In this document: piece after piece, positions 60,047 through 64,000 of the stretch
How positions within the stretch are numbered: the first letter of the stretch is position 1
Layout of the letters: every line of letters begins with the position of its first letter
Assembly (NCBI RefSeq): GCF_910584465.1
Contig: NZ_CAJUBK010000005.1
Location: 4,804 to 68,803 of the forward strand
Length of the DNA: 64,000 nucleotides
Source of the DNA: an uncultured Oscillibacter sp.
Lineage (GTDB): Bacteria; Bacillota; Clostridia; Oscillospirales; Oscillospiraceae
Reading direction: 5' to 3'
Notes under the pieces: model-generated
Told to the model about the DNA's origin: nothing
The model's database searches: none
The model's input: the letters and a program-made list of their open reading frames with translations, nothing else
Translations under genes and position numbers: made by a program

Positions 60047-60075
60047 TTGAAACCGCCGCCCAGATCCGTTATACT
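60047..60075 (+). promoter_or_regulatory. promoter of the aminotransferase operon
   Basis: TTGAAA (60047-60052), 17 bases, TATACT (60070-60075), 37 bases before the ATG. Confidence 0.75.
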
Positions 60076-60111
60076 AGGCACTGTCAAAGCTTCTGACAGA
60101 AAGGATGGATC

Positions 60112-61389
60112 ATGATGAAGCCTTACGCCAGCCTCACCCCCGCGGAGCGGGAAGGAGAGCACGCCCGCCTGCGGGCCGAATTCGACGCCCTGAAGGCCCG
60201 GGGCCTCAGCCTGAACATGGCCCGGGGCAAGCCCGGGAAGGCCCAGCTGGACCTGGTCAGCGACATCTTCGGCCTCATGCAGGAGCCCGGGGACTACGTC
60301 TCCGACGGCATCGACGTGCGCAACTACGGCGAGCTCTCCGGCCTGCCCGCCGCCAAGCGGCTCTTCGCCGAGATCCTCGGCTGCAAGCCCCAGCAGGTCT
60401 TCGTGGGCGGCAGCTCCAGCCTCCAGCTGATGTACGACACCGTCTGCAAAGCCTATACCCACGGACTGCTCCACAGTCCTCGGCCCTGGTGCCGGGAGGA
60501 ACGGGTCAAATGGCTCTGCCCCGCCCCCGGCTACGACCGGCATTTCAAGGTCACGGAGTCCTTCGGCTTCGAGCTGACCGCGGTCCCCATGACCGATGAA
60601 GGCCCCGACATGGACGCCGTGGAGGCCGCCGTCAAGGATCCCGCCGTCAAGGGCATCTGGTGCGTGCCCAAATACTCCAACCCCGACGGCATCATCTACT
60701 CTCACGAGACCATCCGCCGCATGGCGGCGCTGGAGCCCGCCGCCCCGGACTTCCTCATCATGTGGGACAACGCCTACTGCATCCACGAGTTCGAGGGGGA
60801 CTACGTGGACTTCCCCGACATCCTCTCCCTCTGCGCGCAGGCGGGGCATCCCGACATGGTCTTCGAGTTCGCCTCCACCTCCAAGGTGACCCTCCCCGGC
60901 GCGGGCGTCAGCTGCTTCGCCTGTTCCGAGGCCAATATGGCCCATATGGAGAAGCTCCTCGCCCCCCAGGTCATCAGCTTCGACAAGGTGAACCAGCAAC
61001 GCCACGTCCTCTACCTCAAGGACAAGGCCCACACCCTGGAGCTGATGAAGCGCCACGCCGCCATCATGGGCCCCAAGTTCCGGGCCGTGACGGACGCGCT
61101 GGACAAGGAGATCGCCCCGCTGGAGATCGCCTCGTGGCGGCATCCCAAGGGCGGGTACTTCGTCTCCCTCAACGCCATGCCCGGCACCGCCAAGCGGACC
61201 CTGGCCCTGTGCCGGGAGGCAGGCGTCACCATGACCGCCGCCGGGGCCACCTTCCCCTATGGGCAGGACCCCCAAGACAGCAACATCCGCATCGCGCCCT
61301 CCCTGCCCCCGGTGGAGGAGCTGGAGCAGGCCATCGCCGTGTTCTGCGTATGCCTGAAGATGGCTGCGCTGGAGAAGCTGGGCCTATGA
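60112..61389 (+). CDS. aspartate aminotransferase-like (class I, MocR-type subgroup)
   Basis: The 425-residue PLP enzyme has a NMARGKPGKAQLDL start, an NYGELSG motif, a YSNPDG loop, and the Schiff-base Lys in SSTSKVT-like ASTSKVTLPGAGVS. It matches the unusual alanine/aspartate aminotransferase branch with a longer N-terminus. GAAAGGATGG precedes the ATG. It overlaps the radical SAM gene by 4 bases. Confidence 0.9.
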   Translation: MMKPYASLTPAEREGEHARLRAEFDALKARGLSLNMARGKPGKAQLDLVSDIFGLMQEPGDYVSDGIDVRNYGELSGLPAAKRLFAEILGCKPQQVFVGGSSSLQLMYDTVCKAYTHGLLHSPRPWCREERVKWLCPAPGYDRHFKVTESFGFELTAVPMTDEGPDMDAVEAAVKDPAVKGIWCVPKYSNPDGIIYSHETIRRMAALEPAAPDFLIMWDNAYCIHEFEGDYVDFPDILSLCAQAGHPDMVFEFASTSKVTLPGAGVSCFACSEANMAHMEKLLAPQVISFDKVNQQRHVLYLKDKAHTLELMKRHAAIMGPKFRAVTDALDKEIAPLEIASWRHPKGGYFVSLNAMPGTAKRTLALCREAGVTMTAAGATFPYGQDPQDSNIRIAPSLPPVEELEQAIAVFCVCLKMAALEKLGL

Positions 61390-62255
61390 GATATCACGGC
61401 AGCGTTTACCGCCCCCCCTCCGAGGCTCGGAGCCTCATCGTCCAGGTGACCTACGGGTGCAGCCACAATACCTGCGCCTTTTGCAGCATGTATAAGGAGA
61501 AGCGGTTCTCCGTCCGCCCCCTGGAGGAGGTGCTGGAGGACTTCCGCATCGCCCGGGAGGTCTATCACCACGTCGAAAAGGTCTTCCTGGCCGACGGCGA
61601 CGCCCTGGTGCGCAAGGCGCCGGAGCTGTACGTCATCCTGGACACCGTCCGGGAGCTGTTCCCCGAGTGCCGCCAGGTGACCAGCTACGCCTCCCCGGCC
61701 TCCATCCATATCCGGACGGAGGAGGAGCTGAGGACCCTCCGGGAGAAGGGGCTGACCATGGTCTATATGGGCCTGGAGTCCGGCAGCGACGAGGTGCTCA
61801 CCCTGATGCGCAAGGGCCACCCGGCGGCGCAGATCGTCGAGATGGGGCAGAAGGTCCGCCGGTGCGGCATCGCCCTCTCCGTCACGGCGATCACCGGCCT
61901 GGGCGGGCCGGAGCTTTTGCGGAGCCACGCCATCGACACCGCCAAGGCGTTCAACGCCATGGACCCGGAGTATATCGGGATGCTGACGCTGATGGTGGAG
62001 CCGGAGACGCCCCTCTGGGACTGGGTCCACGAGGGGGAGTTCCAGCTCCTGACCCGGCCCCAGGTGCTGGAGGAGACCCGGCTCCTGGTGGAGCACCTGG
62101 ACAGCCCCGGCAGCGTGTTCCGGATGAACCACGCCAGCAACTACCTGGCCCTCCGGGGGACGCTGAACCGGGACAAAGCCGCCATGCTGGCAGAGATCGA
62201 CCGGGCGGAGCACGACCTCAGCCGCCTCCGGCCGGAGTCCTGGCGGGGACTGTGA
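61386..62255 (+). CDS. radical SAM protein
   Basis: The 289-residue protein has a cysteine motif CSHNTCAFC (C-x4-C-x2-C) near residue 25 rather than the common C-x3-C-x2-C. The SAM motifs VFLADGDAL and MGLESGSDEVL follow. Family members of this COG1032 type are seldom characterised. It is coupled to the aminotransferase before it and the membrane protein after it. Confidence 0.85.
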   Translation: MRYHGSVYRPPSEARSLIVQVTYGCSHNTCAFCSMYKEKRFSVRPLEEVLEDFRIAREVYHHVEKVFLADGDALVRKAPELYVILDTVRELFPECRQVTSYASPASIHIRTEEELRTLREKGLTMVYMGLESGSDEVLTLMRKGHPAAQIVEMGQKVRRCGIALSVTAITGLGGPELLRSHAIDTAKAFNAMDPEYIGMLTLMVEPETPLWDWVHEGEFQLLTRPQVLEETRLLVEHLDSPGSVFRMNHASNYLALRGTLNRDKAAMLAEIDRAEHDLSRLRPESWRGL

Positions 62256-63400
62256 TGCTGGGATTCGACGCGCTGCAGAGCGGGCTCGTCTTCCTCCTTC
62301 TGCTGGCGGCGGGGGAGCTCCTCTCCCGCTTCGCCCGGGGCGCCGCCCCCGCCGTCCTCTTCGCCGGCGTGGGCTATGCCCTTCTCTGCTGGGCGGGGAT
62401 CCTGCCGGAGGGCCTTGCGGACCTGGCGGGCTTCTCCGGCCTGACCTCCACCGTCATGATGCTGGTGGTGGTCCACATGGGGGCCTCCATGGACCTCTCC
62501 GCCTTCCTGTCCAACTGGCGGGTGGCCGCCCTGGCTGCTGTCACCTTCGCGGGGCAGCTGGCCTCCCTGCTGCTGGTGGTGGGCGGAGCGTACGGGCTGA
62601 ACACGGCCATCGGCGGGCTCCCCGGCGGCATGGCCACGGCCCTCATCGTCCAGGAGCGGGCCCGGTCCCTGGGCTATGACCAGCTCATCGTCCTCTCCGT
62701 GCTGCTGCTGAGCACCCAGGCCCTGGTGAGCTGTCCTCTGGTCACCCTGTTCATCCGGCAGGAGGCCCGGCGGCTCCAGGGCCTGCCTCAGGCCCCGGCG
62801 GAGGAGGCCCGGGGGGAGGAGGTCAGGCCCCGCCCCTCTCCTCCCGGGGCGAAGCTCCAGTACGGCGCGCTGCTCCGGCTGTACGCCGCCGCCTGGACGG
62901 CCTCCCGGCTGGAGATGGTCACCGGGCTCTCCCGTTACATCCTCTGCCTGCTGCTGGGGGTGCTGCTGTCCTGCCTGGGCCTGCTGGGCCGGAACGAGCT
63001 GGACGCCTCCAAGAGCGGTGGCTTCCTGTTCTTCCTGATGATGTGCACCGTCATCTCCGGCTTCTCGGCGGCCACGCCCCGGATGTTCGCCCAAATGCTG
63101 CCGCCCCTGCTCCTGGTCCTGGCGGTGCAGACGGCGTGCGTGCTCCTGGTCTCCACGGCGGCGGGGCGCCTCCTGGGCCTGTCCCCATCCATGAGCCGGG
63201 CCCTGTCCCTGAACACCATGGTGGGCTTCCCCATGAACATGCTCATCTCTCAGGAGGTCATCGAAGCCCTGACGGAGGACCCCGGCCGGAGGGAGTTCCT
63301 CATGGGGCAGATCGCCTCCCGGATGGTCATCGGGGGCATGGTCAGCACCACCGTGCTCTCCACCGCCGCCGCCGGGCTGCTGGCGGGGCTGATGCGGTGA
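62255..63400 (+). CDS. polytopic membrane protein, possibly a GltS-like symporter
   Basis: The 381-residue protein has about ten hydrophobic segments with a charged Pro-rich linker in the middle (about residues 175-200). It contains GGLPGGMATALIVQERA and ASRLEMVTGLSRYIL, which recall sodium/glutamate symporters, but the match is weak. The ATG overlaps the preceding stop (TGATG), so all three genes form an operon. With an aspartate aminotransferase, an amino-acid substrate is plausible. Confidence 0.6.
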   Translation: MLGFDALQSGLVFLLLLAAGELLSRFARGAAPAVLFAGVGYALLCWAGILPEGLADLAGFSGLTSTVMMLVVVHMGASMDLSAFLSNWRVAALAAVTFAGQLASLLLVVGGAYGLNTAIGGLPGGMATALIVQERARSLGYDQLIVLSVLLLSTQALVSCPLVTLFIRQEARRLQGLPQAPAEEARGEEVRPRPSPPGAKLQYGALLRLYAAAWTASRLEMVTGLSRYILCLLLGVLLSCLGLLGRNELDASKSGGFLFFLMMCTVISGFSAATPRMFAQMLPPLLLVLAVQTACVLLVSTAAGRLLGLSPSMSRALSLNTMVGFPMNMLISQEVIEALTEDPGRREFLMGQIASRMVIGGMVSTTVLSTAAAGLLAGLMR

Positions 63401-63645
63401 CGGGGGCGGCAGGATGGGCCGTTCGCCGGCTTCGCGGCAAAGTCGCTGGGCCGCGGCTTTATCCTTGACGAGGGCTTTTGGGGGGCTCATCTGAATCGTC
63501 TTTACGCCGCGGCCGGAGTGTTTCGCGCCTGCGGGCGCGCCCGAGGGGCCCTGCCCCCTGGACCCCCGCCGTCTTTGAAAAGGCTGGCGAAACTTTTTCC
63601 CGCGCTTCGCGCCCGCCTCTGCAGGCTCTGTCCTTACATGGAAAG
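63401..63645. other. gene-free stretch with GC-rich repeat-like sequence
   Basis: Contains GGGGCCCTGCCCCCTGGACC followed by a CCGTCTTTGAAAAGGCTGG inverted sequence, of a kind repeated in related genomes. Only one copy occurs here. No gene is supported. Confidence 0.35.
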
Positions 63646-63667
63646 ACCGGCTCCTCAGGGAGCCGGT
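63646..63667 (-). terminator. terminator of the right-edge gene
   Basis: ACCGGCTCC pairs with GGAGCCGGT (loop TCAG) and on the minus strand is followed by CTTTCC, after the stop at 63691. Confidence 0.6.
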
Positions 63668-63690
63668 CCTCTTCGTATTCGGGAAACCGC

Positions 63691-64000
63691 TTACAGGGTG
63701 TTCGCCTCGTCGACGACCTTCTTGATGGCCGCGGCGGCGTCCTCGGGGAGCTTGTTGAAGCCGCCCTCCTCGGTGTCCAGCTTGGTGACATAGTTCAGCC
63801 GGTCCTGCATCCGGGCCTTCAGCTGGGCGACGTACTCCTTGTCGCTCAGGTCGGGCACGAAGCCCTCCCACTCGAAGATCTCGATGTCCTCGAAGGGGCC
63901 CCAGGTCTTGAACTGGGCCCTGCCCTCGACCACGGCCTCCAGGACGCCCAGGGTGTCCTCCTTCTGGACCTTCTTGCCCATGAAGTCGCCGGTGTTGATG
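63691..64000 (-). CDS. probable PEP carboxykinase (ATP), C-terminal end
   Basis: The frame is open to the window edge; visible residues begin INTGDFMGKK. They continue with DTLGVLEAVVEGRAQF, a WGPFEDIEIFE segment, and an EYVAQLKARMQDRLNYV helix. This order (NTG, a GK pair, DT, then a tail with many aromatic and Arg residues) matches the C-terminus of ATP-type PEP carboxykinases. Only the final 103 residues are seen, so the call is tentative. Confidence 0.5.
   Translation of the reverse strand, partial: INTGDFMGKKVQKEDTLGVLEAVVEGRAQFKTWGPFEDIEIFEWEGFVPDLSDKEYVAQLKARMQDRLNYVTKLDTEEGGFNKLPEDAAAAIKKVVDEANTL

Noticed and set aside
63540..63600. Another member of the dispersed hairpin repeat family near the right edge
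   Set aside because: The sequence (GGGGCCCTGCCCCCTGGACC then CTTTGAAAAGGCTGG) does not share the block order of copies A-D.
1..64000. CRISPR array, rRNA or tRNA genes
   Set aside because: No regularly spaced identical repeats, and no tRNA-like or rRNA-like sequence was recognised by eye on either strand.

Overview
The window looks like chromosomal DNA of a G+C-rich, spore-forming member of the Clostridia, most like the gut Oscillospiraceae. The evidence is heavy use of G/C at third codon positions, Gram-positive ribosome binding sites, and sporulation or germination genes (SleC, Csp-type subtilases, SpoIID, a LysM-GH18 hydrolase). DUF975 and DUF3842 proteins, ECF transporters and a TRAP-linked sugar locus fit the same group. 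The taxon is inferred from gene content only.

Bases 1 to about 10,126 are the right-hand part of a mobile element with lower G+C than the rest. It holds the C-terminal part of one large serine recombinase, a two-component system, an XRE/zinc-ribbon regulator, a three-gene ABC-2 exporter operon behind four 11-bp-spaced operator repeats, a structured leader region, small transposon regulators, and a complete large serine recombinase at its right edge. That edge interrupts a spore-type LysM-GH18 gene (10001-10963, minus strand), of which only the N-terminal part remains here.

From 10.9 to 24.2 kb the chromosome carries a YkvI-like membrane protein, bactofilin, a large membrane protein, DegV, a GyrI-like protein and CTP synthase (with a diverged copy of its own 3' end just downstream). 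A lipoprotein, a divergent XRE regulator pair, and a tight M24 peptidase, SplB-like radical SAM, Spx/ArsC-like, Dus operon follow. From 24.5 to 30.2 kb there are two ECF S components on either side of a MocR/PdxR-type regulator (probable vitamin B6 salvage), then an aldo/keto reductase, DUF3842, P-loop kinase operon.

From 30.6 to 40.3 kb lies a sugar locus. A minus-strand operon encodes a mutarotase-like protein, an L-fucose/arabinose-type isomerase, a ROK kinase and TRAP transporter DctQ-DctM-DctP. An RpiR regulator sits next to it, and a divergent gene encodes a mannose-6-phosphate isomerase-like protein. Shared AAAATATTTTC boxes lie at both outward promoters. From 40.4 to 45.0 kb is a germination cassette: sleC divergent from two Csp-type proteases that both keep their catalytic triads.

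The rest is LysR, RimM-TrmD, an SLH-domain protein, acyl-ACP thioesterase, split ThrE exporter, ExoIII, HtrA with a two-component system, a catalytically degenerate deacetylase-like protein, SpoIID, an acetyltransferase, a class I aminotransferase, radical SAM, membrane protein operon, and the end of a probable PEP carboxykinase. A hairpin-rich repeat family recurs downstream of several minus-strand genes. No tRNA, rRNA or CRISPR array was recognised.
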